From: Herbidospora solisilvae
GTDB lineage: Bacteria; Actinomycetota; Actinomycetes; Streptosporangiales; Streptosporangiaceae
Assembly (NCBI RefSeq): GCF_009901565.1
Contig: NZ_WXEW01000003.1
Location: 249,312-313,311 of the forward strand
DNA length: 64,000 nt
Direction of reading: 5' to 3'
A program made the position numbers and the translations under genes. Each line of letters begins with the position of its first letter. The first letter of the stretch is position 1. The notes under the pieces were generated by a model. That model searched no databases. It was not told where the DNA came from and saw nothing but the letters and a program-made list of their open reading frames with translations. Below are positions 43,564 to 52,059 of the stretch, piece by piece.

Positions 43564-44268
43564 GTGATTACCATCGACGGCCTCGTCAAGCGGCGGGGCG
43601 GCAAGGAGATCCTGGCCGGGGTGGGCTTCGAGGCCCGGCCGGGACGGGTGACGGGTTTCCTCGGGCCCAACGGCGCGGGCAAGAGCTCCACGTTGCGCAT
43701 CCTGCTCGGCCTCGACCGGGCTCATTCGGGCACGGCGCTGGTCGACGGGGTGCCCTACACGAGGCTGGCCGACCCGGTCCGGACCGTCGGGGCGGTGCTC
43801 GACGGGTCGGGCGCGCACCGGTCGCGGACCGGGCGGGCGCACCTGCGGTGGGTGGCCCGGTCGGCCGCGCTCCCGCTGTCACGGGTCGACGAGGTGCTGG
43901 CGCTGGTCGGGCTGACCGACGCGGCGGCCAAGCGGGTGGGCGGCTACTCGCTGGGCATGGGACGGCGGCTCGCCCTGGCGACGGCGCTGCTGGGCGACCC
44001 CTCCGTGCTGGTCCTCGACGAGCCGCTCAACGGGCTCGACCCGGAGGGCATCCGGTTCGTCCGGACCTTCCTCCGCGAACGCGCCCGGTCGGGGCGGACC
44101 GTCCTGCTGTCGAGCCACCTCATGGGGGAGCTCGCCGAGACCGTCGACGACGTCGTGGTGATCGACCGCGGCCGGATCGTCGCCTCGGGCACGCTGGCCG
44201 AGGTCACCGGAGAGCACCGGAACCTGGAGGACGCGTTCTTCGCGCTCACCTCGGGGAGCGGGCGATGA
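43564..44268 (+). CDS. ABC exporter ATP-binding protein
   Basis: A 234-residue ATPase from the GTG at 43564. Walker A GPNGAGKSS, Q-loop region, signature YSLGMGRRLALA (a variant with LGMG in place of LSGG, common in this exporter subfamily), Walker B VLVLDEPLNGLDPEG and switch His in LLSSHLMGEL. It pairs with two membrane subunits encoded by overlapping genes downstream. This type (BcrA/DrrA-like) exports peptides or antibiotics. Confidence 0.92.
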   Translation: MITIDGLVKRRGGKEILAGVGFEARPGRVTGFLGPNGAGKSSTLRILLGLDRAHSGTALVDGVPYTRLADPVRTVGAVLDGSGAHRSRTGRAHLRWVARSAALPLSRVDEVLALVGLTDAAAKRVGGYSLGMGRRLALATALLGDPSVLVLDEPLNGLDPEGIRFVRTFLRERARSGRTVLLSSHLMGELAETVDDVVVIDRGRIVASGTLAEVTGEHRNLEDAFFALTSGSGR

Positions 44269-44984
44269 GGGCCGTCAGGGCGGAGCTGGCCAAGCTGGGG
44301 ACGTTGCCGTCGGTGTGGCTGGCCGGGGCGCTGGCGCTGGTCGTGCCGGCCGGGATCGCGCTGCTCAACAGCCGCGTCCCCGGCCCCGACCGGGGCTACC
44401 AGGAGCTTGGGTTCGGCGTGATGGGCGTGATCGTGCTCGGGGTCGTGGCCGTCAGCAGCGAGTACCTCACCGAAGGGGCCGACGCGGGCGGCGGTCGGCA
44501 GCTCGCCACCAGCCTCACCGCGGTGCCGTCGCGGGTGCGCTTCCTGGCGGCCAAGGCCGCGGCGGTCGTGCTCGTCGCCGTGCCGCTGGCGTTCGCCGCC
44601 ACGGCGGCGACGATGGGGATCGTGCACGTCACGCTCGCCGAGCGGGCCGCGGCCCTCGACGCCGGGCGGCTCGCGGGGGTGGTCTGCTACTGGACGTACA
44701 CGGCGCTGCTGGCGTTCGCGATCACGGTGCTGCTCCGGCACGGGATCGTCCCGCTGACGGTGCTCCTGGTCAACACCTCGGTGGTGAGCGTGACCTTCCT
44801 GCTCACCAAGGTCACCCCGCTGGCCTACTACTTCCCGGACATGGCCGGGATGCGGATGTTCGTCGGCGAGATCGCCGACGACCGCGTCGTGATCAGCCCG
44901 CTGCTCGGCCTGCTGGTCATGTCGGCCTGGGTGGCCGGGCTGCTGGCCCTCGCCGGGGCCGTCTTCACCCGGAGGGACGCATGA
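44265..44984 (+). CDS. ABC exporter permease subunit 1
   Basis: A 239-residue membrane protein with six predicted helices (for example VWLAGALALVVPAGIALL, AAVVLVAVPLAFAATAATM, GIVPLTVLLVNTSVVSVTF, ISPLLGLLVMSAWVAGLL). The start RAVRAELAKLGTLPSVWLAG is the common beginning of ABC-2-type permeases. ATG overlaps the ATPase stop by 4 nt. Confidence 0.88.
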   Translation: MRAVRAELAKLGTLPSVWLAGALALVVPAGIALLNSRVPGPDRGYQELGFGVMGVIVLGVVAVSSEYLTEGADAGGGRQLATSLTAVPSRVRFLAAKAAAVVLVAVPLAFAATAATMGIVHVTLAERAAALDAGRLAGVVCYWTYTALLAFAITVLLRHGIVPLTVLLVNTSVVSVTFLLTKVTPLAYYFPDMAGMRMFVGEIADDRVVISPLLGLLVMSAWVAGLLALAGAVFTRRDA

Positions 44985-45553
44985 TCGGGGCGGAACTGTC
45001 GAAGCTGGTCTCCCTCCCGGCGACGTGGACGACCCTCGGCTCGACGCTGGCGGCGAACGTGCTGCTGACCTTCGTGATCGCCGTCGGAGACACGCCGGTG
45101 GCCTACTCGCGGGCCGGGTTCATCGTCCTCGGGGTGCTGGCGACCTGCTCCGAATACACCGGCGGCCAGATCAGGACCACCCTGACCGTGATGCCGCGCC
45201 GGGTGCGCCAGCTCGCGGCCAAACACGCCGCGCTGGCGGTGGTGACCCTCCCGGCCGCCGTGGTCGTGGCCCTGTCGGGGCCGTTGATCGTCTTGGCCGT
45301 GCTCGGCACGCCGGTCGGCCTCTGGCAGGTGGCGGAGGTGACGGCGTACCTGACCCTGCTGACGCTGGTCGGCGCGGCCGTGGGGGTGCTGCTCCGGCAC
45401 ACGCTCGCGGGCGTCGGCCTGCTCCTGGGAGGCCTGTTCGTGGCGGCCCCGTTCGTGCACGAGTACCTGCCGGACGAGATGGTCACCCTCGTCGTCTCGA
45501 CCCCGGTCCTCCTCATCGTGGCCGCACTGGCCTACCGACGCCGCGACGCGTGA
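44981..45553 (+). CDS. ABC exporter permease subunit 2
   Basis: A 190-residue membrane protein with about five helices (LAANVLLTFVIAVGD, VVTLPAAVVVALSGPLIVLA, LGGLFVAAPFV, TPVLLIVAALAY) and the same N-terminal pattern (IGAELSKLVSLPATWTTLGS) as subunit 1. It shares EYTGGQIRTTLTVMPRRVRQLAAKHAA with EYLTEGADAGG and VPSRVRFLAAKAA of subunit 1, so the two are tandem paralogues that probably form a heterodimer. ATG overlaps the previous stop by 4 nt. Confidence 0.85.
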   Translation: MIGAELSKLVSLPATWTTLGSTLAANVLLTFVIAVGDTPVAYSRAGFIVLGVLATCSEYTGGQIRTTLTVMPRRVRQLAAKHAALAVVTLPAAVVVALSGPLIVLAVLGTPVGLWQVAEVTAYLTLLTLVGAAVGVLLRHTLAGVGLLLGGLFVAAPFVHEYLPDEMVTLVVSTPVLLIVAALAYRRRDA

Positions 45554-45758
45554 AAACGTGTCGCGCGTCACAGTCTTCCTGTCCAAGCCCCGGTTGAGCT
45601 GCGAGAACGTGGCGGCGGCGCGGGGGAGGAGGGTGAAAATCGGGTGACATCCGGAGGCGGCTTCCGGAATTCTGAGTGGGCGAGACGAGTTTTGTCGGTG
45701 GCGCGGGCCATCCTGGCCATGGCCGCAACTCAGTTTCCGTTCCCCTGATTGAGGTACC
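45554..45758. other. Intergenic region before the DHA2 transporter
   Basis: About 205 bp with the likely promoter of the transporter. One inverted repeat, TCCGGA-7 nt-TCCGGA near 45650-45669, is a possible operator. No small gene is evident. Confidence 0.35.
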
Positions 45759-47225
45759 GTGTCCAGCCCACAACTTGACCAGCTCGACTCACCCGCCCAA
45801 GCCGCGACCGAACCCCCACGTCGCACCCCGCCCGTGATCAGGCTGCTGGTGCTGGCCACGTTCGTGGTCATTCTCAACGAGACCATCATGATCAACGCCA
45901 TTCCGGAGTTGATGAAGGCTCTCCAGATCACCGCGCAGACCGCCCAGTGGTTGTCGACGGCCTTCATGCTCACCATGGCGGCCGTCATCCCGATCACCGG
46001 CTGGTTCCTGCAGCGGGTGACCACCCGCGTCGCCTACACGACCGCTATGGGACTCTTCCTGTTCGGTACGGCTCTCGCGGCGGCGGCCCCCGTCTTCGAG
46101 GTGCTGCTCGCCGGGCGGATCGTCCAGGCGTCCGGCACCGCGGTCATGATGCCGCTGCTGATGACGACCCTGATGCAGGTCGTGCCCGAATCGGAGCGCG
46201 GCCGGGTGATGGGCAACGTCTCGCTGGCCATCTCGGTCGCCCCCGCCATGGGCCCGACCGTCTCGGGGGTGATCCTCCAGTTCGGCCCGTGGCGGCTGCT
46301 GTTCGCCGTGGTGTTCCCGATCGCCGCCCTGATCACCTACTTCGGCCTGCGGCAGCTCAAGAACGTCGGCGAGACCAAGGTCGGCACGATCGACTGGTTC
46401 AGCGTGGTCACCGCCGCCGCCGGCTTCGGCGGCCTGGTCTACGGCCTGAGCCGCTTCGAGGGCGGCGACGCCACCGTGGCGGGCTCGATGGTCGCCGGCG
46501 GCGTGGTGCTGATCGCCGTGTTCGTGTTCCGGCAGCTACGCCTGCAGAAGCGCGGCGGCCCGCTGCTCGACCTGCGCACGCTGACCCACCGCACCTACAC
46601 GATCTCGCTGATCCTCATGGCGGTCGCCTTCATGGCGATGCTGGGCTCGATGGTGCTGCTCCCGCTCTACCTCCAGGACATCCGCGGCCTCACCACCCTG
46701 CAGACCGGCCTCCTGGTGATGCCCGGCGGCCTCGCGATGGGCCTGCTCGGCCCGACCGTCGGCCGCCTCTTCGACCGCTTCGGCGGCCGAGTGCTCGTGA
46801 TCCCGGGAGCGGTCGCGATCGCCCTGTCGCTGGCCGGCTTCACCCAGATCACCATGACGATGCCCTACTGGCAGATCCTCGGCCTCCACGCCCTGCTGAT
46901 GATCGGCCTGGCCGGCACCTTCACCCCCGTCTTCACCCTGGGCCTGGGCGCCGTCCCGTCGTCGCTCTACAGCCACGCGAGCTCGATCCTGAGCACGCTG
47001 CAGCAGGTGGCCGCGGCCATCGGCACCGCCCTCGTGATCACGGTCATGAGCGCCCGCGCCGAGACCCTCCACGCCGCCGGCGCCACGGCCGACGCCGCGC
47101 TCCTCGGCGGCATGCGCCTGTCGTTCCTCATCAGCGCGGTGATCTCGATCGCGGTGATCGTCACCGCGGTCATCCTCCCGGCCCGAGCCGCCAACCACGG
47201 CGAGGGCGCCCCCATGCACCACTGA
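45759..47225 (+). CDS. MFS transporter, DHA2 (EmrB/QacA) family, drug efflux
   Basis: A 488-residue protein starting at a GTG, with about 14 membrane helices. DHA2 marks: LATFVVILNETIMINAIPEL (motif D1 of 14-helix exporters), QWLSTAFMLTMAAVIPITGW, GRIVQASGTAVMMPLLMTTL, ERGRVMGNVSLAISVAPAMG (antiporter motif C) and LLVMPGGLAMGLLGPTVGRL. It should export cationic or amphipathic drugs using the proton gradient. No adjacent regulator is evident. Confidence 0.9.
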   Translation: MSSPQLDQLDSPAQAATEPPRRTPPVIRLLVLATFVVILNETIMINAIPELMKALQITAQTAQWLSTAFMLTMAAVIPITGWFLQRVTTRVAYTTAMGLFLFGTALAAAAPVFEVLLAGRIVQASGTAVMMPLLMTTLMQVVPESERGRVMGNVSLAISVAPAMGPTVSGVILQFGPWRLLFAVVFPIAALITYFGLRQLKNVGETKVGTIDWFSVVTAAAGFGGLVYGLSRFEGGDATVAGSMVAGGVVLIAVFVFRQLRLQKRGGPLLDLRTLTHRTYTISLILMAVAFMAMLGSMVLLPLYLQDIRGLTTLQTGLLVMPGGLAMGLLGPTVGRLFDRFGGRVLVIPGAVAIALSLAGFTQITMTMPYWQILGLHALLMIGLAGTFTPVFTLGLGAVPSSLYSHASSILSTLQQVAAAIGTALVITVMSARAETLHAAGATADAALLGGMRLSFLISAVISIAVIVTAVILPARAANHGEGAPMHH

Positions 47226-47240
47226 CCCGACGGCGGCCCT

Positions 47241-47270
47241 TGGCCTGACCATCGGATGGAGGTCAGGCCA
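47241..47270. terminator. Hairpin between convergent DHA2 and oxidoreductase genes
   Basis: Perfect 10-bp stem (TGGCCTGACC at 47241-47250, GGTCAGGCCA at 47261-47270) with a 10-nt loop. The right arm includes the stop codon of the minus-strand gene. Confidence 0.75.
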
Positions 47271-47718
47271 GGCGGGCCGGGAAGCCGCCTGTCGCGACCG
47301 GGCCCCAGCGGGTCGGGGTGATGCGGAGCAGGGACTTGCCCTGGCGGATCATCGCTTCGCGGTATTCGTCCCAGTCGGGGTGTTCGCCGGAGATGCAGCG
47401 GAAGTACTCCACGAGGGGTTCGAGGGCCTCCGGGAGGTCGAGGACCTCCGCGTCGCCGTCGACCTGGACCCACGGGCCGTCCCAGTCGTCCGACAGGACG
47501 ATCACGCTGACCTGCTCGTTGCGGCGGGCGTTGGCGGTCTTGGCGCGTTCGGGGTAGGTCGAGATCACGATCCGGCCCTCGGCGTCGACGCCGCAGGAGA
47601 CCGGGGAGGCCTGGGGGCGGCCGTCGCGGCGGGCCGTGATGACGATCGCGTGGTGGCGGGGGCGCAGGAAGTCGAGGAGTTCTTCCCGGGTGACGGTGTC
47701 GTTCTTCGCGATCTTCAT
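47263..47718 (-). CDS. PPOX-class F420/FMN-dependent oxidoreductase
   Basis: A 151-residue split-beta-barrel protein. The pattern RPRHHAIVITARRDGRPQAS, IVISTYPERAKTANARRNEQ, VSVIVLSDDWDGPWVQVDGD and a C-terminal ITPTRWGPVATGGFPARL is typical of actinobacterial PPOX-class F420-dependent proteins. The basic TYPERAKTANARRN stretch fits a deazaflavin-phosphate binding site. The substrate is unknown. Confidence 0.85.
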   Translation of the reverse strand: MKIAKNDTVTREELLDFLRPRHHAIVITARRDGRPQASPVSCGVDAEGRIVISTYPERAKTANARRNEQVSVIVLSDDWDGPWVQVDGDAEVLDLPEALEPLVEYFRCISGEHPDWDEYREAMIRQGKSLLRITPTRWGPVATGGFPARLA

Positions 47719-47796
47719 AGTGTCACTCTAGGCGCGGGGGCCACTTCTCCATATCATTCGAAACCCGGCAAGTCCCCCTCCCTCTTGGAGCGTTCC

Positions 47797-48258
47797 ATGA
47801 AGCGTGTGCTCGCGGTCGCGCTGTTAGGCACCGCGGTCTTCGCCCAGCCGGCTCAGGCGAAGGCTCCGGCCGTACAGATCACCAAGATTTTCTATGACTC
47901 GCCCGGCTCGCCCGACAACGGCGCGAACGGCAGCGTCAACGGCGAGTGGATCCAGCTCAGGAACTTCTCCAAGAAGGCGGTCAGCCTGAAGGGCTGGACG
48001 GTCCGCGACGAGACCAGGCGGGCCGACCACGTCTACACGTTCGGCGTGTTCACCCTCAAGCCCGGCAAGACGGTCACGTTGCGGTCCGGCAAGGGCAAGG
48101 ACACCGCCACGACCCGCTACTGGCAGCGCAGCGGCCAGGGGACCTTCACCTACATCTGGAACCAGACGTCCGACACCGGCTACCTGCACAACGCGTCCGG
48201 CAAACTGGTCGACTCCTGCTCCTATGACTCGTCGCGGGATGACTACGTCATCTGCTGA
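47797..48258 (+). CDS. Secreted lamin-tail (LTD) domain protein
   Basis: A 153-residue protein from the ATG at 47797 with TTGGAG upstream and a signal peptide (KRVLAVALLGTAVFAQPAQA). The LTD pattern covers most of the rest: VQITKIFYDSPGSPDNG, NGEWIQLRNFSKKAVSLKGW, VYTFGVFTLKPGKTVTLRSG and TGYLHNASGKLVDSCSY. Such domains are immunoglobulin-like modules in exported actinobacterial proteins; role unknown. The ROK gene begins 9 nt later, so the two may be co-transcribed. Confidence 0.85.
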   Translation: MKRVLAVALLGTAVFAQPAQAKAPAVQITKIFYDSPGSPDNGANGSVNGEWIQLRNFSKKAVSLKGWTVRDETRRADHVYTFGVFTLKPGKTVTLRSGKGKDTATTRYWQRSGQGTFTYIWNQTSDTGYLHNASGKLVDSCSYDSSRDDYVIC

Positions 48259-48267
48259 ACTCAGGTC

Positions 48268-49449
48268 ATGAAGAACCTGGGGGCGCTGCTGCGGCACATC
48301 CACCTCAACGGGCCGACCTCACGGGCCGCGCTGACGGAGGAGTTCGGGCTGAACCGCAGCACGACCATGGCGCTGACCGCCGAGCTCGCCGCCCTGGGCC
48401 TGGTCAGGGAGGAGCTGCCCGACGACGTCCAGAAGGCCGGGCGGCCCTCGCTGGTGGTCAGCCCCGAGAGCGAGAAGGTGTTCGTGCTCGCCTTCGACGT
48501 GGCGGTCGACTGGCTGGTGGCGGCGCGGGTCGGGCTCGGGGGCGTCATCCTCGACCGGCGGGCGGCGGTGCGGCAGCGGCGGTTCCCCGACCTCGACGAC
48601 GTCGTCGGCACGCTGGCCGAGTTCGCCCGGCAGCTCCTGCGCGACGTGCCCGACGGCGCGGTCTGCGTGGGGGTCGGGGCCTCGTTCTGCGGCATGATCC
48701 GGCCCCACGACGGCACCGTCAGGTACGGCCCCAAGACGGGCTGGGTCGACCAGGCCTTCGGGCCCGAGCTGGAGCGCCGGCTGCCGCTCGACCTGCCCGT
48801 CAGGGTGGGCAACGAGGCGCACCTCGGCGCGGTCGCCGAGAACCAGCGCGGCGCCGGGATCGGCTTCCGCGACCTCATCTACCTGCACGGCGACGTCGGC
48901 GTGGGCGGCGGGGTGATCGTCGACGGCAAGCGGCTGGGCGGCAACGACGGCTACGCGGCCGAGGCCGGGCACATGGTCGTGAACCCCTTCGACGGGCGGC
49001 CGTGCCTGTGCGGTTCGCGGGGCTGCCTGGAGGCGGAGGTCGGCGAGAGCGCCCTGCTCGACCTGGCCGGGTGGCCCCACGGCAGCGTCGGCCGCGACGC
49101 CGTCGCCTCGGTCGTGCACGCCGCCGAACGCGGCGACCGGACCGCCCGCGAGGCGCTCAACCGGGTCGGCGACTGGCTGGGGGTCGGGGTGGCCAACCTG
49201 ATCAACCTGTTCAACCCGGGCGTGATCGTCTTCGGCGGCATGCTGCGCGACGTCTACCGGGGCTCGGCCGAGCAGGTGCGCACCCGCATCGAGGCCAACG
49301 TCCTGCCGGTGTCGCGGGAGCGCGTGGAGTTGCGCATCGCCGCACTCGGCGACGACACGACGCTGGTGGGCGGGGCGGAACTGGGCTTCGCCGGGCTGCT
49401 GGACGATCCGGCGCAGGCCGTCAGGCGGGCTCATCGACCGAGAGGCTGA
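48268..49449 (+). CDS. ROK-family transcriptional regulator
   Basis: A 393-residue protein: winged helix at about 1-65 (HLNGPTSRAALTEEFGLNRS), then a ROK sugar-kinase-like fold with VCVGVGASFCGMIRPHDG, VGNEAHLGAVAEN, YLHGDVGVGGGVIVDGKRLG, AEAGHMVVNPF and the zinc motif CLCGSRGCLE. ROK regulators bind sugar or sugar-phosphate effectors and repress carbohydrate genes. Its targets are not obvious here. The end overlaps the convergent OsmC gene by 29 nt. Confidence 0.9.
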   Translation: MKNLGALLRHIHLNGPTSRAALTEEFGLNRSTTMALTAELAALGLVREELPDDVQKAGRPSLVVSPESEKVFVLAFDVAVDWLVAARVGLGGVILDRRAAVRQRRFPDLDDVVGTLAEFARQLLRDVPDGAVCVGVGASFCGMIRPHDGTVRYGPKTGWVDQAFGPELERRLPLDLPVRVGNEAHLGAVAENQRGAGIGFRDLIYLHGDVGVGGGVIVDGKRLGGNDGYAAEAGHMVVNPFDGRPCLCGSRGCLEAEVGESALLDLAGWPHGSVGRDAVASVVHAAERGDRTAREALNRVGDWLGVGVANLINLFNPGVIVFGGMLRDVYRGSAEQVRTRIEANVLPVSRERVELRIAALGDDTTLVGGAELGFAGLLDDPAQAVRRAHRPRG

Positions 49450-49855
49450 TCGTCGCCGGGCTCATCTTCGTGTACGGGCAGAGCGCCTCCGCCCGCGCCA
49501 CGAGAAGGGCCGCCACGTCGGGGTCGGCGTCCGGCCAGGTGACCGCCAGGTCGGCCCGCACCTGGTAGCCGTCGTCGGCGGGGTCGCGGCCGAAGGCCAC
49601 CGTCACCGCCACGCTGATCGACGAGGGGTCGAGGTGGTGCCGCCGGGCCGCCAGGCTCAGCGCCGCCTGGAAACAGGCCGCGTACGCGGCCGCGAAGAGC
49701 TGTTCCGGGTTCGGCCCGCCCGAGTCTCCGCCGAGTTCCCGGGGCAGCCGCAGCTCCAGGTCGAGCGCGCCGTCGGCCGAGACCGCCCGGCCGGTGGCCC
49801 GGCCGTGGGCCGAGCTGCCGCCGGTCACGGTGACGCTCGTGACGTACAGAGTCAT
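49421..49855 (-). CDS. OsmC/Ohr-family peroxiredoxin
   Basis: A 144-residue protein from the ATG at 49855. The Ohr pattern is clear: YVTSVTVTGGSSAHGRATG, GPNPEQLFAAAYAACFQAAL with the first reactive Cys, and ALCPYTKMSP with the second. Ohr reduces organic hydroperoxides using the Cys pair. It is the last gene of a seven-gene leftward operon; its start overlaps the preceding stop (TGATG). Confidence 0.92.
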   Translation of the reverse strand: MTLYVTSVTVTGGSSAHGRATGRAVSADGALDLELRLPRELGGDSGGPNPEQLFAAAYAACFQAALSLAARRHHLDPSSISVAVTVAFGRDPADDGYQVRADLAVTWPDADPDVAALLVARAEALCPYTKMSPATISLSVDEPA

Positions 49856-50484
49856 GGCCGGTGCCAGCCCTCCAGTTTGTCGGGGTTGAGCACGATCCAC
49901 ACCGCCGTCACGTCGGTCGCGGCCACGCTGACGCTCACCACCGCGACCGCCCGCCCGTTCTGCCGCAGCACCAGGCCGGTCCGCCCGTTCACCGGTTCGA
50001 CGGCGGCCTCGACCCCGGCCAGCAGCCGGGACAGGAACCGGGTGACGGCCTCGGCGCCGTGGGTGGGATCGAGCGGGGCGCGGACCTTGCCGCCGCCGTC
50101 GCTGACGACCAGGACGTCCGGGGACAACACCGCCCGCAGCGCGGGCGCGTCGCCGGTGGAGCAGGCGGCGGCGAAGCGGTGGGCGACGTGGTCGTGCCGG
50201 ACCGGCGGCAGGAGGCCGCGGCCGGGCCGGGACGCGGTCCGGGTCACGGGTGGCGGGTGCGGAGCGCCGGAGGCCAGGAGCTCCAGGCAGATGCCTCCGG
50301 CCACGCGGGTCAGCCACGCCCGTGGGCTGGTGATCGCGGCGCGCTCGGGTTCGGTCAGGGCGTACCAGCGGCGGTAGGTCTCCTGGACGATCTGGTCGGC
50401 GGCCGTCTCGGAGCCGAACAACCAGGTCGCGACGTCGATCAGGTGGCGGCGCTCGTCGAGCATCTCGGTCAGGGAATCGGTCAT
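49852..50484 (-). CDS. Sigma-factor-like protein lacking region 4, with NTF2/SnoaL-like domain
   Basis: A 210-residue protein. Residues 1-75 resemble ECF sigma region 2 (MLDERRHLIDVATWLFGSE, IVQETYRRWYALTEPERAAI, SPRAWLTRVAGGICLELL). Region 4, the -35 binding HTH, is absent and replaced by a short Pro/Arg-rich linker (HPPPVTRTASRPGRGLLPP). Residues about 100-210 form an NTF2/SnoaL-like domain (HRFAAACSTGDAPALRAVLS, VNGRTGLVLRQNGRAVAVVS, IVLNPDKLEGWH) like the C-terminal domain of SigJ-type factors. It starts inside the SigJ-like stop (ATGA). It may modulate the neighbouring sigma factor or be a decaying gene. Confidence 0.75.
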   Translation of the reverse strand: MTDSLTEMLDERRHLIDVATWLFGSETAADQIVQETYRRWYALTEPERAAITSPRAWLTRVAGGICLELLASGAPHPPPVTRTASRPGRGLLPPVRHDHVAHRFAAACSTGDAPALRAVLSPDVLVVSDGGGKVRAPLDPTHGAEAVTRFLSRLLAGVEAAVEPVNGRTGLVLRQNGRAVAVVSVSVAATDVTAVWIVLNPDKLEGWHRP

Positions 50485-51359
50485 TTCGAATAGCCGGCGA
50501 GTTTGTCGGGGTTCATGACCCAGAGCAGCTGGTGGATGCCGTCGCGGGAGGCGTCGAGGACGAGCAGGGCCCCGCCGGTCTTCTCCCGGGCCGGGACGAA
50601 CACGGCCGGGGCGCCGTTCGCCTCGACGAAGGTGACCGTCGCGCCGGGCCAGAAGCGGGGGGCGAAGGAGGCGACGAACTTGGTCACGCGCGGGACCCCG
50701 TGCATCACCAGGCGGGCCGCGCCCCGGACGCCGTTCCCGTCGGTCAGGCTCACGACGTCTTCGGCGAACAGGTGCTCCAGCGCCACGACGTCGCCCGACT
50801 GGGCGGCGTCCAGGAAGGTCTCCAGCAGGCGGCGGTGCTCGGTCTTGTCGATGGGCTCGTGCCGCCCGGCCGCCAGGTGCTTGCGGGCCCGGCTCACGAG
50901 CTGGCGCGCGTTGGCCGCGCTGACCTGGATGATCTCCGCGATCTGCTCGTACGGGTAGACGAACGCCTCCCGCAGCACATAGGCCGCCCGCTCGGTCGGC
51001 GTGAGCCGTTCGAGCAGCAGCAGGAAGGCGAACTCCAGCGCCTCCCCGCGCTCGGCCCCCAGGGTGGGATCGGCGCTGGTGTCGACCGGCTCGGGCAACC
51101 ACGGCCCGATGTAGGACTCCCGCCGCGCCCGCGCCGAGCGCGCCACGTTGATCGACAACCGGGTGGCGATCGTCGCCAGGAACGCCGGCGGGCTCTGCAC
51201 GGCCGACCGGTCGGTGTCCTGCCAGCGCAACCAGACGTCCTGGACGACGTCCTCGGCCTCGGCCGCGCTGCCCAGCATGCGGTAGGCGATGCCGAACAGG
51301 CGCGGCCGAAGCTCGGTGAAGACCGATGCGGCGTTCTCCAGCGAATCCACGAGCCTCAC
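50481..51359 (-). CDS. SigJ-like ECF sigma factor (ECF41 type) with NTF2 domain
   Basis: A 292-residue sigma factor starting at a GTG. Region 2: PRLFGIAYRMLGSAAEAEDV, VQDVWLRWQ; region 4: LLERLTPTERAAYVLREAF, IAEIIQVSAANARQLVSRAR. A C-terminal NTF2/SnoaL-like domain (about 180-292) includes FLDAAQSGDVVALEHLFAED and ends LLWVMNPDKLAGY, like the regulatory extension of ECF41 sigma factors. These usually lie beside carboxymuconolactone, reductase or OsmC-type genes and respond to oxidative stress without a classical anti-sigma factor. Coupled on both sides within the operon. Confidence 0.9.
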   Translation of the reverse strand: MRLVDSLENAASVFTELRPRLFGIAYRMLGSAAEAEDVVQDVWLRWQDTDRSAVQSPPAFLATIATRLSINVARSARARRESYIGPWLPEPVDTSADPTLGAERGEALEFAFLLLLERLTPTERAAYVLREAFVYPYEQIAEIIQVSAANARQLVSRARKHLAAGRHEPIDKTEHRRLLETFLDAAQSGDVVALEHLFAEDVVSLTDGNGVRGAARLVMHGVPRVTKFVASFAPRFWPGATVTFVEANGAPAVFVPAREKTGGALLVLDASRDGIHQLLWVMNPDKLAGYSK

Positions 51360-51360
51360 T

Positions 51361-52059
51361 TCATCGGACGTGGGTGACGGCGTCGAGGATGGTCCGCGTC
51401 ACCGTGTCGGGCCATGAGACGGCGATCGCGTGGGAGGCGCCGGAGATCTCCCTGGTGCCCATGGAACCGGCCCGTTCCGCCATGAAGCGCATCGCCTCGA
51501 CCGGGATGGTCGCGTCGCGTTCCCCGTACACGAACCACGACGGCGTCTCCCGCCAGGCCGCCCTGGTGGCCAGGTCGGTCAGCGCCCGTTCGGTGATCGG
51601 GCGCTGCAGCACCGCCGTCACCGCCGCCCACTCGGGGTCGACGTCGTGGCAGAACTGCCGGTGGAACCGGTCGGCGGCGATGCGGAACTCGACGCCGCCG
51701 GTGGCGACCGGGTAGGAGACCAGATTCTCGGCCAGGGTGCCGCCCTCGAACTTCTGCGCCAGCGTCAGGGCGCTCTCGCCCGTCTCCGGGGCGAAGGCCG
51801 AGACGTACACGAGCGCCCTCACCGCCGGATGGACGGCCTCGGTGATCACCATGCCGCCGTAGGAGTGGCCGACCAGGACGACCGGCCCCCCGATGCCGTC
51901 GACCACGTCGCGGACGTAGGCGGCGTCGCCCTCCAGATCGCGCAGCGGGTTCGCCACCGCGACGACGGGCAGCCTGTTGGCGTGCATCCGCCGGATGACA
52001 CGCTTCCAGCTGCCCGACCCGGTGAAGGCGCCGTGGACCAGGACGACGGTGGGATTCAT
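51361..52059 (-). CDS. Alpha/beta hydrolase
   Basis: A 232-residue hydrolase from the ATG at 52059. NPTVVLVHGAFTGSGSW has the oxyanion region, VVLVGHSYGGMVITEAV the nucleophile elbow (Ser), and the C-terminal YGERDATIPVEAM and GASHAIAVSWP supply the acid and His. Members include esterases and detoxifying hydrolases with a small cap. Its start overlaps the small acidic protein gene (ATGA) and its stop is 1 nt before the sigma factor start. Confidence 0.9.
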   Translation of the reverse strand: MNPTVVLVHGAFTGSGSWKRVIRRMHANRLPVVAVANPLRDLEGDAAYVRDVVDGIGGPVVLVGHSYGGMVITEAVHPAVRALVYVSAFAPETGESALTLAQKFEGGTLAENLVSYPVATGGVEFRIAADRFHRQFCHDVDPEWAAVTAVLQRPITERALTDLATRAAWRETPSWFVYGERDATIPVEAMRFMAERAGSMGTREISGASHAIAVSWPDTVTRTILDAVTHVR

